This document shows, one piece after another, positions 25,229 through 34,699 of a DNA stretch of 64,000 bases. The DNA lies in contig JANOQJ010000061.1 in NCBI GenBank assembly GCA_031414805.1, positions 1 to 64,000 of the forward strand, read 5' to 3'. The notes below the pieces were generated by a model. That model was not told the DNA's origin. It worked only from the letters and a program-made list of their open reading frames with translations, and made no database searches. Position 1 is the first letter of the stretch. Each line of letters opens with the position of its first letter. The DNA comes from JAAFIW01 sp031414805. GTDB taxonomy: Bacteria > Pseudomonadota > Gammaproteobacteria > Burkholderiales > Burkholderiaceae_C. Position numbers and translations under genes: made by a program.

Positions 25229-25954
25229 CAGACGCAGCCAACCCAATTGGCCGATTGGATGCCGCACGGCTGGCGGGTGGCTGCCGACTGGCGAGAAACT
25301 GTCGACACCTTTGTCTCCAGCATCGCCGGTCGGCAGCTGGCGCAATTCATACGCCAGCGTTTGCAAGCAGGCGCAACCATCTACCCCGCGCAGCCGTTTC
25401 GGGCGCTTGAACTCACCCCGCTGGCGGCCGTGCGCGTGGTCATCCTCGGCCAAGACCCTTACCACGGCCCCAGCCAAGCCGAGGGATTGGCGTTTTCGGT
25501 GGTGCAGGGCCAGCGCCTGCCACCCTCGCTGCGCAACATCTTCAAAGAGCGCCAGCGTGACCTGGGCATGTCCATCCCTACGAATGGCTCGCTGGTCGGT
25601 TGGGCGCAGCAAGGCGTGCTGCTGCTCAACACCTGCCTGACCGTGGAACAAGGCCACCCCGCCAGCCACGCCCGCCAGGGCTGGGAGGCATTGACCGACG
25701 CACTGATTGCTGCAGTAGCGGCCCGCCCGACTCCCTGTGTTTACTTGCTGTGGGGTGCGCATGCCCAAGCAAAAGCCGGCTTGATCCAGACCACCGCTGC
25801 AACGCACGGCCAGGAAACCTTGGTGCTGCAAGCCAACCACCCTTCCCCTTTGTCAGCCAACCGCCCGCCCACGCCCTTCATCGGCTGCGGGCATTTGTCG
25901 CAGACGCAGGACTGGTGGGCCACACGGGGTGTAGCGGTGTCGTTCGCGACTTGA
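25196..25954 (+). CDS. ung: Uracil-DNA glycosylase
   Basis: Family 1 Ung; removes uracil from DNA. The water-activating motif is VVILGQDPYHGPSQAEGLAFS, and the minor-groove intercalation loop is NHPSPLSANR. From ATG 25196 it has 252 residues, but the first about 11 are translated repeat sequence. ATG 25259 (MPHGWRVAADW) resembles normal Ung N-termini and gives 231 residues. Neither start has a strong Shine-Dalgarno sequence; 25259 is preferred on family grounds. Confidence 0.93.
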   Translation: MQGLQANLALNQTQPTQLADWMPHGWRVAADWRETVDTFVSSIAGRQLAQFIRQRLQAGATIYPAQPFRALELTPLAAVRVVILGQDPYHGPSQAEGLAFSVVQGQRLPPSLRNIFKERQRDLGMSIPTNGSLVGWAQQGVLLLNTCLTVEQGHPASHARQGWEALTDALIAAVAARPTPCVYLLWGAHAQAKAGLIQTTAATHGQETLVLQANHPSPLSANRPPTPFIGCGHLSQTQDWWATRGVAVSFAT

Positions 25955-25993
25955 GGGTTGGTGCAAGGAGTGGGTGCACCCGAAATATGTGGG

Positions 25994-26068
25994 TGGTACC
26001 ACCGACGGGAATCGAACCCATATCTAGCGCTTAGGAGGCGCTCGTTCTATCCATTGAACTACGGCGGC
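25994..26068 (-). tRNA. tRNA-Arg (anticodon CCU)
   Basis: Minus-strand cloverleaf of 75 nt with encoded CCA. Acceptor arm GCCGCCG pairs with CGGTGGT (two G-U), discriminator A, anticodon arm AGCGC-CTCCTAA-GCGCT gives anticodon CCT, and the T arm is ATGGG-TTCGATT-CCCGT. No integrase gene or attachment-site duplication was seen beside it, although tRNA-Arg(CCU) is a common integration target. Confidence 0.95.
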
Positions 26069-26102
26069 ACACCGGTGGATTCTATTCGTCGGCTCTCATG
26101 CT

Positions 26103-26170
26103 TTTTCGCTATTATTTCAATAGCTGTTTGAGCAATCAATACAAGGGCTAAACGCCGATTTGGCTTGAAA
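26103..26170 (+). repeat. TAGCTGCTTGAGCA repeat, copy 10 (intergenic, upstream of tRNA-Arg)
   Basis: Forward copy: tttcgctattatttcaatag, ctgtttgagcaatcaataca, agggctaaacgccgatttgg, cttgaaa. It lies on the 5' side of the minus-strand tRNA gene. Confidence 0.9.
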
Positions 26171-26198
26171 TGACCGCCCGCACACCAGCGCCGGTCGC

Positions 26199-26297
26199 AT
26201 CAGGGCTGCAGGGTGTTTCGGGCGGCGAAGTCAAGGAGGAGGTGCCCACCAGGGCACCGGGGGACATTCGCTGACCGAAACACCCTGCAACCCTGAT
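26199..26297. repeat. Nested palindrome downstream of the SulP gene
   Basis: Outer arms of 23 bp (atcagggctgcagggtgttt cgg at 26199-26221 against 26275-26297) match with one mismatch. Inside them is a second hairpin, ggtgccc-acca-gggcacc at 26241-26258. It could end transcription of the SulP gene, but there is no T run, and the size suggests a cruciform or a small mobile or RNA element. Confidence 0.65.
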
Positions 26298-26307
26298 CTT
26301 TAGCGCC

Positions 26308-28521
26308 CTAAGGATTCAGCGCAATCAGCTGCGCCGTCGTAAACCGCAGACGTGAGGCCATCTGAAACGCCAGGGCGTTCAGCAGCAGTTGGGCATCGTC
26401 CGGGTGCAGCTGCGACCAGTCGCGAAAGCTGTTGCGGGGCAAGCTGTACAGAACGCATTCTTCTGCCGCCACGGCGCGGGCAGAACGGGCGGAGCCGTCC
26501 AGAAAGGCCATTTCACCAAACACCATGCCGGGCGTGAACGTGGCCACGCGCAGCACGTCGGTGACACCTTGCACCTCGATGGTGACGCTGCCCGACAGCA
26601 CCACCATCAGGCTGCCGTCGCGGTCACCCACGTCAAACACCCGCTGGCCGCGCAGCACCGTGAGCAGCTTGCCGAATCGCACCAGGTCGGTTTTGGCCGC
26701 CTCTTCCATGGGAGAAAACAGGGTTAACTGGCCGATGTTTTTGATGGGTTTTCCCACCAGGGCGTCGCCCATACCCTGGCGGCGCAGCACTTCGTCTTCG
26801 GCCCATTCCAGCGCACGATCGGTGGTGTTGTACAGGCGGGTGTTACCGGCCAGGCTTTTGCGCGCGTCGTCGGGCAGGCAGCTCAGCAGCAGAGCCACGT
26901 TGGCCATTTCCAGCTCATCAGCCAGGCGCTTGAAGCTGTCCAGCGCCGTAATGTCCCAGTGCAGCACGCGCTGGGTGTCAATCAGCAGCACGTCCACTTG
27001 GCTGGGTTGCACCACACGGCCTATTTCTTCGCCAATGCGCCGGGCCACCGCAAAGTTGGCCGTGCCTTGCAGCACCACCACCACCGCACGGGTGCTCACA
27101 CGGCGCAAGGCGAGCTCTTCGTCAACGCTTCGCCACTTGCGCGATCGCATCTCGCGCAGGGTGTAGACCGAGCGCACCACCGTGCTTTCCGCGCCCCGAA
27201 CAAACTGCGCTACGGCCACGGCAAACCCAGCCAGCATGGCAAAAATGCCACTGGTGAACAAGAAAACCAGGCCAATCACCCAGCTTTGCCACCACATCTG
27301 GCGCTCGCCAGGCGCGTTGGCCGGTCGCTCCAATTGCTCGGGAGCCATCAGGTTGATGCCGATCACCAGCAGCGCAGCCACGACAAACAGCGCGGGCACA
27401 CGGTTCAGCCCTGCCCAGGCCAAGCCCAGCATCATGAGCACGCCGGCCGCCACCACCCAGTTGCTGTAGCGCACCGTGCGCACGCTGCGCCGTGCGTTGT
27501 CGTACAACGGTTTGCTGGCCGCCAGGTTGGACGACGCCGGAAGCAAGCCAAACCACGGCAGCACGGCCATGCTCAGGGCACTGGCGCGCAGCTCCTGGTT
27601 GAAGTCATAGCGTTGGCCCGACAGGTGCTCAGTGGCTGCGGCGTTGCCCGCGCTGTCAACAATGAAGGTGAAGGCCACAAATAACGCTTGCGCCACCAGG
27701 ACCGTAAAGCTGGTGGCCAGCACAGCGGGGCGACCGGCCTGGATCACCTCGCCAACAAAACCGGGCAATAAATATGGCGGTAGCAAGTCTGTCCAGGTGG
27801 TAATCGGGGGAAAACCAACCCAGGCGAACGGTATGTCGGTGGCTGACTCCAGCACACCGACACACAACGCGGCCACCGGTAGCAGCGCCAGCAAATACGG
27901 CTTGTGAGGGTGTTCTTTGCGCCACAGCAAGGCCAGCCACACCATCAAGGCCAACAGCACGCAGGCGGCCAGCGGCGGGGTAGAGAACGTAAAGCGCCCG
28001 TTATCTGCGATGAACCAGCCCCAGACCGACCTGAGTTGAATCCAGATGATGACCAAACCAAACCCCAAGCTCAGTCCCTTGGCCACGGGAATAGGCAGGT
28101 AACGCGCAAATGACGTGATGCCGGTGCGGACCGCCAGCCAGATCACCAAGGCCGACAGGCTCATGCACGCGGCTGTCAAACCCATCACCCCCAGCGCGCT
28201 CAGTTGCAGCGTGGGCGCCAGTTGCGCGCAGGTGGCCAAAGTAGCGCCATATAAAAGCGCCGCACTGGGCCGCACGCCGTAAATCACACCGCCGTGTCGG
28301 GTGAACACCAGCATCAACACGCCACCCGCGACCACCGACCACAAACACCACAGCGGGTTAGGTTGCACGCCCATCACCAACAACGGTGCGTAGGCAATGC
28401 CCACCAGTGCCAGTGCCTGCGGCATGACGGTGCCCAAGGCCAGAAATCCCGCCTGCAGCACGCGCGTGACCGAAGGCGGCACAACCAGAGTCTCCCCCTG
28501 GGGCAGCAGCACAGAAGACAT
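26308..28521 (-). CDS. SulP-family anion transporter with STAS and cyclic-nucleotide-binding domains
   Basis: 737 residues. Roughly twelve hydrophobic segments (about 20-440) form the SulP transport core, with a conserved GNAAATEHLSGQ block. A STAS domain follows (RAVVVVLQGTANFA and VDVLLIDTQRVLHWDITALDS). A C-terminal cNMP-binding jelly roll (about 615-725) contains LMVVLSGSVTIEV and PGMVFGEMAFLDGSARSA. The layout suggests anion (sulfate, bicarbonate or carboxylate) uptake gated by a cytosolic ligand. It is the last gene on the minus strand before the VWA gene's 3' end (21 bases apart), so both may share a transcript. Confidence 0.9.
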   Translation of the reverse strand: MSSVLLPQGETLVVPPSVTRVLQAGFLALGTVMPQALALVGIAYAPLLVMGVQPNPLWCLWSVVAGGVLMLVFTRHGGVIYGVRPSAALLYGATLATCAQLAPTLQLSALGVMGLTAACMSLSALVIWLAVRTGITSFARYLPIPVAKGLSLGFGLVIIWIQLRSVWGWFIADNGRFTFSTPPLAACVLLALMVWLALLWRKEHPHKPYLLALLPVAALCVGVLESATDIPFAWVGFPPITTWTDLLPPYLLPGFVGEVIQAGRPAVLATSFTVLVAQALFVAFTFIVDSAGNAAATEHLSGQRYDFNQELRASALSMAVLPWFGLLPASSNLAASKPLYDNARRSVRTVRYSNWVVAAGVLMMLGLAWAGLNRVPALFVVAALLVIGINLMAPEQLERPANAPGERQMWWQSWVIGLVFLFTSGIFAMLAGFAVAVAQFVRGAESTVVRSVYTLREMRSRKWRSVDEELALRRVSTRAVVVVLQGTANFAVARRIGEEIGRVVQPSQVDVLLIDTQRVLHWDITALDSFKRLADELEMANVALLLSCLPDDARKSLAGNTRLYNTTDRALEWAEDEVLRRQGMGDALVGKPIKNIGQLTLFSPMEEAAKTDLVRFGKLLTVLRGQRVFDVGDRDGSLMVVLSGSVTIEVQGVTDVLRVATFTPGMVFGEMAFLDGSARSARAVAAEECVLYSLPRNSFRDWSQLHPDDAQLLLNALAFQMASRLRFTTAQLIALNP

Positions 28522-28542
28522 AAAGCTCCCCAGGCGTTTTGG

Positions 28543-29757
28543 TTATTTGGACAGCAGTCGCATGGCCTCTTCCAGGCCTTTCAGGGTCATGGGGTACATG
28601 CGCTGGCTGACCAGCTGCTGCATCACGCTGATGCTCTGGCGGTACTGCCACACGCCCTGGGGTTCGGGGTTGATCCAGGCGTACTTGGGAAAGGCGCTGG
28701 TCAGTCGCTGCATCCACTGCGCACCGGCTTCTTCGTTGTTGTATTCCACGCTACCACCCGGTTGCAGAATTTCATAGGGGCTCATCGTGGCGTCGCCCAC
28801 AAAGATCAGTTTGTAGTCTTTGTTGTACTTACGAATGATGTCCCAGGTGGCGAATTTCTCCGAGAAGCGCCTGCGGTTGTTCTTCCACATGAAGTCGTAC
28901 ACGCAGTTGTGAAAGTAATAAAACTCCAGGTGCTTGAACTCGGTTTTGGTGGCACTGAAAAGCTCTTCAACACGCGCAATGTGCTCGTCCATGGTACCGC
29001 CCACGTCCATCAGCAGCAGCACCTTGACGTTGTTGTGGCGCTCGGGCCGCATCTTGATGTCCAGATAACCTGCGTTGGCAGCGGTTTTGCTGATGGTCTC
29101 GTCCAGGTCCAGTTCGTCGTGGTGGCCTTCGCGGGCAAACTTGCGCAGGCGGCGCAGCGCTACCTTGATGGTGCGCGTGCCCAACTCCTGGGTGTCGTCG
29201 TAGTCTTTGTAGGCCCGCTGATCCCACACTTTCACCGCGCTTTTGTTGCGACCCTTGTCTTGCCCGATGCGAATACCTTGCGGGTTGAAGCCGTAAGCGC
29301 CAAATGGGCTGGTACCGCCCGTGCCAATCATCTTGCTGCCCCCCTCGTGCCGCTCTTTCTGTTCTTCAAAACGCTTTTTTAGCGTTTCCATGAGCTCGTC
29401 CCAGCCCATTTTTTCGATTTTTGCCTTTTCTTCGGGGCTTAACTGAAGCTCCAGGTTTTTGCGTAACCATTCCAACGGCAGGTCTTTGGTGAAGTCAGCC
29501 ACCAACTCAATGCCCTTGAAATAAGCCGCGAAAGCCCGGTCAAACTTGTCGTAGTGCTTTTCGTCTTTCACCAAAGCGGTGCGGCTGAGGTAGTAAAAAT
29601 CATCAATTTTGTACCCGCTGCCGTCATCGCCATCGCTGTCATTCCGGCGGGCGGGGCCAACAACACCCTGCTGAATGGCCTCCAAAAGCGTGAGGTATTC
29701 CTTAACAGAAACCGGAAGTTTTGCGCTTCGCAAGGTGTAAAAAAAGTCAATAAGCAT
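28543..29757 (-). CDS. VWA domain protein (CoxE-like)
   Basis: 404 residues from ATG 29757 (MLIDFFYTLRSAKLPVSV), the typical CoxE-like beginning; 29814 would add 19 residues lying across the divergent promoter. The N-terminal helical half is the family's DUF58/CoxE-like region, and the C-terminal von Willebrand A domain has the MIDAS-like LLLMDVGGTMDEH, LEFYYFHNCVYDFMW and LIFVGDATMSPYE. Family members work with MoxR-type AAA ATPases as metallochaperone or remodelling pairs, but none is adjacent. SulP gene lies downstream on the same strand. Confidence 0.85.
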   Translation of the reverse strand: MLIDFFYTLRSAKLPVSVKEYLTLLEAIQQGVVGPARRNDSDGDDGSGYKIDDFYYLSRTALVKDEKHYDKFDRAFAAYFKGIELVADFTKDLPLEWLRKNLELQLSPEEKAKIEKMGWDELMETLKKRFEEQKERHEGGSKMIGTGGTSPFGAYGFNPQGIRIGQDKGRNKSAVKVWDQRAYKDYDDTQELGTRTIKVALRRLRKFAREGHHDELDLDETISKTAANAGYLDIKMRPERHNNVKVLLLMDVGGTMDEHIARVEELFSATKTEFKHLEFYYFHNCVYDFMWKNNRRRFSEKFATWDIIRKYNKDYKLIFVGDATMSPYEILQPGGSVEYNNEEAGAQWMQRLTSAFPKYAWINPEPQGVWQYRQSISVMQQLVSQRMYPMTLKGLEEAMRLLSK

Positions 29758-29833
29758 AGTTATTTGTGACAGTGTCACTGAGATTTCACCAAGCGCCGGT
29801 ACTCTCGTTTTCACTTACCCGGAGTTCCCCCTC

Positions 29834-30598
29834 ATGTCACTTGCCAAGACCGAAAAAGGTCGCACCGCGCTATTAAACCGCGACACCAGCCTGGGTCCGC
29901 GGGAGCGTCAGATTTTGGTGATGTGCGACGGAAAGCGCAAGTACGTAGATTTTTTGCAGTTCTTTGGTGACGACATCAAGGCACTGTTGAATCGGCTGAT
30001 GACACAAGGTTACATGCTGGATGTCGATGCCGCCGCCTTGGCGAAGCCCGATGCCCTGAGCATGACGGGCACCTTCCGCTCCGATGGTCGCGGCGGCATG
30101 GTCCCGGCGCGCGCAGCTTCAAACGCCAGTTATGCGTCGGCACCAGCGTCGGCGTCAGCCTTGGGATCGTCGTCCAACAGCGGCTATGACATCGGCGGCA
30201 GTTTCAGCAGCAGCGCCAGCGCACCCCTGACCGGCCCCGCCCCACTGACGACCCAACCCGGCTTTTCACCAACGGTCGTTGCCGCCCTGGCAGTGGCTGC
30301 TGCGCCCGCCACGCGCTCGCGCCGGTCCATCGCTGCCACCAAGATGTACATGATTGACATGTTGCAATTGCTGCGCGACATGGACTCTTCGTCATTCGCT
30401 GTGTCCATACAAACCAGCCAGGACGAGGCCGATCTGGTAATGAATGTGTTGGAGGCGTTGCGCTACATCACCCGCAAGTCGGGCCCGTCTTACGGCAAAC
30501 GCGTTTCGGAACGCCTGGGCGCCATGCTGCCTGAGGCGTATCTGCCAGACCTGGACTTCATGAACGCAGAGCTGTTCTCGGAGTCCGCGCCAGGTTAA
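29834..30598 (+). CDS. Conserved-looking protein of unknown function
   Basis: 254 residues, divergent from the VWA gene with a 76-bp gap. The N-terminal about 75 residues (TEKGRTALLNRDTSLGPRER, then ILVMCDGKRKYVDFLQFFG) look like a small winged-helix-like domain used by receiver-output proteins of Burkholderiales. A Ser/Ala/Gly-rich linker of about 75 residues follows, then a second helical domain (AATKMYMIDMLQLLRDMDSS). No membrane segment or signal. I do not recognise a named family. Confidence 0.55.
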   Translation: MSLAKTEKGRTALLNRDTSLGPRERQILVMCDGKRKYVDFLQFFGDDIKALLNRLMTQGYMLDVDAAALAKPDALSMTGTFRSDGRGGMVPARAASNASYASAPASASALGSSSNSGYDIGGSFSSSASAPLTGPAPLTTQPGFSPTVVAALAVAAAPATRSRRSIAATKMYMIDMLQLLRDMDSSSFAVSIQTSQDEADLVMNVLEALRYITRKSGPSYGKRVSERLGAMLPEAYLPDLDFMNAELFSESAPG

Positions 30599-30640
30599 CG
30601 AGCGCCGGATGGTCACACTACCCTCCAAAATGGCTGTTTA

Positions 30641-30702
30641 AAGCGAAAAGGGCTACTAGCCCTTGTAAATACTGCTCAAACAGCTACTATTTTCATAGCG
30701 AA
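30641..30702 (-). repeat. TAGCTGCTTGAGCA repeat, copy 11 (intergenic)
   Basis: Reverse copy: agggctactagcccttgtaa, atactgctcaaacagctact, attttcatagcgaa. It occupies the gap between the unknown gene and the DUF1800 gene; the rest of the gap to 30859 is AT-rich and probably holds the DUF1800 promoter. Confidence 0.88.
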
Positions 30703-30859
30703 GATATAGCAAAATAGTCCGGCTTCGGTTACAACTCGCAATATTCGTTGCATTCGTCTGCTTATCTTTAGATAGTTAGTAGGTGATTTGTTCACGAAGG
30801 TTTGGCTTAATACCTAAGCGCTATATTCCACGTATCGAAGTTTGCAATAAGGCCATCTG

Positions 30860-33154
30860 ATGACCACCACTGACTCTTTGCTCGAACCTGCCGTGTCCGT
30901 GGACGAGGCCGGCAACCCGTCTGAAACCGCAAGCACTGCTTCACTTCTGGCTGCTGGTGTCGTAGCAACCGCAATGCCCCAAAGCGGCGCAGTCGCGGCG
31001 CTGGCGGCTAGTTTCACACTGGCTGCCTGCGGTGCGGGCGGCTCGGAGACGGTTGCAGCGGTTTCAACACCCATCGGTGCTGCTCCCTTTCCGTTGCCAA
31101 CACCCGTCTCTTTGACGCCAGTTCCGTCGGCCGCACCAACGGCCGCACCCGGTGGTGCAGGTGTCCCCGCAACGGCACCAACCGTGCCCGCGCCAACGGC
31201 AACGCCCGTCGCCGGTGCACCTGCAAGCCCCGCGCCGGTTTCCGGCCAGGCTCCCGCACCCGCTCCCGTGCCGGTACCCGCACCATCGCCAGGGTCACCA
31301 CCAGCATCCACCCCTGCCCCCGGCACTGCACCTGCTACGACGCCTTCGCCCGCGCCGTCGCCTACCCCGGGTCCTGCACCTGCACCCACCCCTGCGCCAG
31401 CACCTGTGCCTAGCGCGCCACCTCCACCACCCGCGCCTCCTCCCCCTGCCCCGTTGCCCAGCGTTTCCCAGGAGCAGGCGGCACGTTTTCTGCTGCAAGC
31501 ACAGTTCAGCGCATCGGACACGGAGATTGCTGCCGTACGCGGCTTCGACTACGCGCCCTGGCTAACCCAGCAAATGAACACGCCGCCCAGCCAGACGGCG
31601 TGGGACTGGATGGAATCGCGCGGCTACGGTGTGTCAGACATCAACCGTTATTTCTTCACCACCTATCCAGCAGAATTTGCGATCTGGAAACAGCTGATGA
31701 GCGCGCCTGACGCCGTGCGCAAGCGGGTGGCCCTGGCGCTCAGTGAAATTTTTGTGGTGTCGTTCGGGTCATCAGAATTCAACTGGCGTGCCCACGCCTT
31801 TGCTAACTACTGGGACATGCTGAACAGAAATGCCTTTGGCAATTTCCGTCAGCTGCTGGAAGACGTGACCCTGCATCCGACGATGGGGTATTACCTGAAC
31901 ACCAAGGGTAATCAGAAAGAAAACACGGCAACCGGCCGCGTCCCAGACGAGAACTACGCGCGTGAGGTCATGCAGCTGTTCACGATTGGTTTGCACGAGT
32001 TGGATAACTTTGGTGTCGAAAAGCGCTACACCAGTGGGCCGAATGCGGGCGAGAGGATTGAAAGCTACGACTCGGACGACGTGAGCAACTTGGCCCGCGT
32101 ATTCACCGGCTGGGACTTTGATACCTCGGACGGCGTGCGGGTCAGTGTGCTCAAAGACGGCGGCGGCGTGGAGGGTTACACCGTGGAAAGCCGTGACTTC
32201 GCGCGCAAGCCCATGCGCTTGGACGCCTCTCGCCACTCCACGCTGGAGGCCTATTTCCTGAACACACCCACCCGTCCAACCATCCCGGCCGGTACGACAG
32301 GCGTGCCCGCGTTGAAAACGGCGTTGGACACGTTGTTCAACCATCCGAATGTGGGGCCGTTCATTGGCAAGCAGCTCATTCAGCGGTTGGTGACCAGCAA
32401 CCCCAGTCCAGCCTACGTAGCCCGCGTAACCGCCGCGTTCAACAACAACGGCAGCGGCGTACGCGGTGACATGAAAGCGGTCATTGCCGCCGTGCTGCTG
32501 GACGACGAGGCCCGCAACACAACGGGCCTGTCTAGCAACACCTTTGGCAAACTCCGCGAGCCCATGCTGCGTTTGGTGCAATGGGCGCGCACATTTGGTG
32601 CCACGTCTGCTGCAGGAAGCTGGAAGCTGTTTGATCTGAGCAACCCCTCAAACCAGCTTGGTCAGACGCCGTTTCGCTCACCCTCAGTGTTTAATTTTTT
32701 CCGCCCGGGCTACGTGCCACCCGGTACGGCGCTGGCCACTACACAAAGCCCGGCTCCCGAGTTCCAGCTAGTCAATGAAACCAGCGTGGGTGGTTATTTG
32801 AACTTCATGCAGGGCGTCATCGAGCGGGGGCTCAATTGCCCTGAGCCGTCTGTGCCCGAAGCGGCTTTCCGCAACTATGTTTACGACATCAAGGCCACGT
32901 ACGCCAATGAGTTGCCACTGCTCACCGCAGCCGCGACCCCAGCGATTGCAACGGCCGATGCAACTGCCCTCGTCAAACGGATCAGTCTGCTGATGTGCGC
33001 CGGGCAACTTTCCGCGTCGACCCAATCCTTGATGGTGACAGCGCTCACCACGCCGCCTTTGACAGCCACGAGCACGCTGCAGCAGCGACAGGAACGGGTC
33101 TGGGGTGCGGTGCTCATGACCATGGCCTGCGCCGAGTACCTGGTTCAAAAATAG
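30860..33154 (+). CDS. DUF1800 family protein
   Basis: 764 residues. The first about 60 residues include a late hydrophobic stretch ending LAACGAGG that resembles a lipobox but without a basic N-region. Residues about 75-205 are a Pro/Ala/Thr low-complexity linker. The DUF1800 domain then spans about 205-760, with NYAREVMQLFTIGLHELD, DVSNLARVFTGWDFD and FIGKQLIQRLVTSNPSPAYV. DUF1800 proteins almost always pair with a DUF1501 protein, as here (35 bases downstream). The pair is thought to be exported; biochemical role is unclear. Confidence 0.92.
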   Translation: MTTTDSLLEPAVSVDEAGNPSETASTASLLAAGVVATAMPQSGAVAALAASFTLAACGAGGSETVAAVSTPIGAAPFPLPTPVSLTPVPSAAPTAAPGGAGVPATAPTVPAPTATPVAGAPASPAPVSGQAPAPAPVPVPAPSPGSPPASTPAPGTAPATTPSPAPSPTPGPAPAPTPAPAPVPSAPPPPPAPPPPAPLPSVSQEQAARFLLQAQFSASDTEIAAVRGFDYAPWLTQQMNTPPSQTAWDWMESRGYGVSDINRYFFTTYPAEFAIWKQLMSAPDAVRKRVALALSEIFVVSFGSSEFNWRAHAFANYWDMLNRNAFGNFRQLLEDVTLHPTMGYYLNTKGNQKENTATGRVPDENYAREVMQLFTIGLHELDNFGVEKRYTSGPNAGERIESYDSDDVSNLARVFTGWDFDTSDGVRVSVLKDGGGVEGYTVESRDFARKPMRLDASRHSTLEAYFLNTPTRPTIPAGTTGVPALKTALDTLFNHPNVGPFIGKQLIQRLVTSNPSPAYVARVTAAFNNNGSGVRGDMKAVIAAVLLDDEARNTTGLSSNTFGKLREPMLRLVQWARTFGATSAAGSWKLFDLSNPSNQLGQTPFRSPSVFNFFRPGYVPPGTALATTQSPAPEFQLVNETSVGGYLNFMQGVIERGLNCPEPSVPEAAFRNYVYDIKATYANELPLLTAAATPAIATADATALVKRISLLMCAGQLSASTQSLMVTALTTPPLTATSTLQQRQERVWGAVLMTMACAEYLVQK

Positions 33155-33189
33155 GTCGACACCCCGTACCCATCTCAAGAGAACACACC

Positions 33190-34662
33190 ATGCACTTCAT
33201 TGACCCAGACAAACACACCCGCCGTGCATTCTTGCGTCGCTCAGGCCAGTTGGCTTTCACAGGTGCAGCCCTGCCGATGGCGATGAACCTGGCTGCCATT
33301 GGCGAGGCTGCTGCCTTTGATGCGACCGACTACAAGGCGCTGGTTTGCGTCTTTATGTATGGTGGCAACGACTACGCCAACACGGTGGTGCCGTATGACA
33401 ACACCAACTACGGCCTGTACAACACCATTCGTGGGGGCACTGCCGGAATCGCGTTGGCTCAAAACGCACTGACGCCCACGTTGCTTTCGCCAACGACCCC
33501 GCTTCCAGGTGGTCGTCAATATGCGTTGCACCCGGCTATGACGGGCATGGCCAGTTTGTTTAACTCGGGTAAAGCAGCCGTGCAATTGAATGTGGGTCCT
33601 TTGGTGGTGCCGTTAACACGTGAGCAATACAGAGGCAGCAACCGGGTCCTTTATCCGCTACCCCCCAAATTGTTTTCACATAACGACCAGCAGTCGATCT
33701 GGCAGTCGTCCTCACCAGAGGGTTCGACCATCGGGTGGGGCGGCAACATTGGTGATTTGGCCGTGATCAACAACTCCAACGCCAATTCGCTATTTACCTG
33801 CATCTCAATCACTGGCAACACGGTATTCCTGTCGGGTGATTCGGCTCTGTCTTACCAAGTGAGCAATGGTGGCCCCGTGAACATCAACAGCGTGACCAAC
33901 AACTCGGTTTACAACTCGGCTGCCGTGAAAAATGCCATCAGCACACTGGTGCAACAATCTCGCACTAACGTGCTGGAAAACGAGTACAACAGAGTCACAA
34001 CCAGGCAAATCACCTCGGGACAGGCCGTGAAAAACGCCATCGACTTGGCTCCAACTACGATGGCACCCTTCAACAGCTTCCCGGCCAACAACAACCTGGC
34101 AGACCAGCTGCGGATGGTGGCCCGACTGATTGCCGGTCGCAGCATGCTAGGGACCAAGCGCCAAGTGTTCTTTGTGTCTATTGGCGGTTTCGATTTGCAC
34201 GACAACCTGATCTCCCAGCAACCCGTGCTCATGCAGCGCGTCAGCGAAGCCATGACCGCTTTCTACAACGCCACGGTTGACCTGAAAGTGGCAGACAAAG
34301 TCACCACCTTCACCGCGTCTGACTTTGGTCGCACGCTCACGTCCAACGGCGACGGCTCTGACCACGGATGGGGCAGCCACCATTTCATGGTCGGCGGGGC
34401 AGTGGAAGGCAAGGCTTTTTACGGCACACCGCCACCGGTTAGTGTGACCAACAGCACAACCGATTCCAATGACCAGTGGCACGTGGGCCAGGGCCGCCTG
34501 CTGCCCAGCACCTCGGTCGATCAGTACGCGGGTACGCTAGCCAAATGGTTCGGGGTATCGGACACGGAGTTGATCGGCGCTGCGGCGGGGCAAGGCGTAC
34601 TGCCCAAGCTCCGCAACTTTGGCGGCGCAGGTTACCCACGTGATCTTGGATTCATGAGGTAG
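33190..34662 (+). CDS. DUF1501 family protein
   Basis: 490 residues from ATG 33190; the longer frame reading back to 32995 overlaps the DUF1800 coding sequence and is not the start. TRRAFLRRSGQLAFTGAALP is a twin-arginine-type signal, so it is exported folded. CVFMYGGNDYANTVVPYD, FFVSIGGFDLHDNL, and FTASDFGRTLTSNGDGSDHG are the metal-site blocks of the DUF1501 (sulfatase/alkaline-phosphatase-like) fold. Partner of the DUF1800 protein; followed by a strong terminator. Confidence 0.92.
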   Translation: MHFIDPDKHTRRAFLRRSGQLAFTGAALPMAMNLAAIGEAAAFDATDYKALVCVFMYGGNDYANTVVPYDNTNYGLYNTIRGGTAGIALAQNALTPTLLSPTTPLPGGRQYALHPAMTGMASLFNSGKAAVQLNVGPLVVPLTREQYRGSNRVLYPLPPKLFSHNDQQSIWQSSSPEGSTIGWGGNIGDLAVINNSNANSLFTCISITGNTVFLSGDSALSYQVSNGGPVNINSVTNNSVYNSAAVKNAISTLVQQSRTNVLENEYNRVTTRQITSGQAVKNAIDLAPTTMAPFNSFPANNNLADQLRMVARLIAGRSMLGTKRQVFFVSIGGFDLHDNLISQQPVLMQRVSEAMTAFYNATVDLKVADKVTTFTASDFGRTLTSNGDGSDHGWGSHHFMVGGAVEGKAFYGTPPPVSVTNSTTDSNDQWHVGQGRLLPSTSVDQYAGTLAKWFGVSDTELIGAAAGQGVLPKLRNFGGAGYPRDLGFMR

Positions 34663-34699
34663 CGCGACTAGGCATGCGAATACCCGCTATCACGACACA

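Noticed and set aside
25994..26297. Genomic island boundary at tRNA-Arg
   Set aside because: No integrase, no duplicated tRNA end and no cluster of accessory genes beside it.
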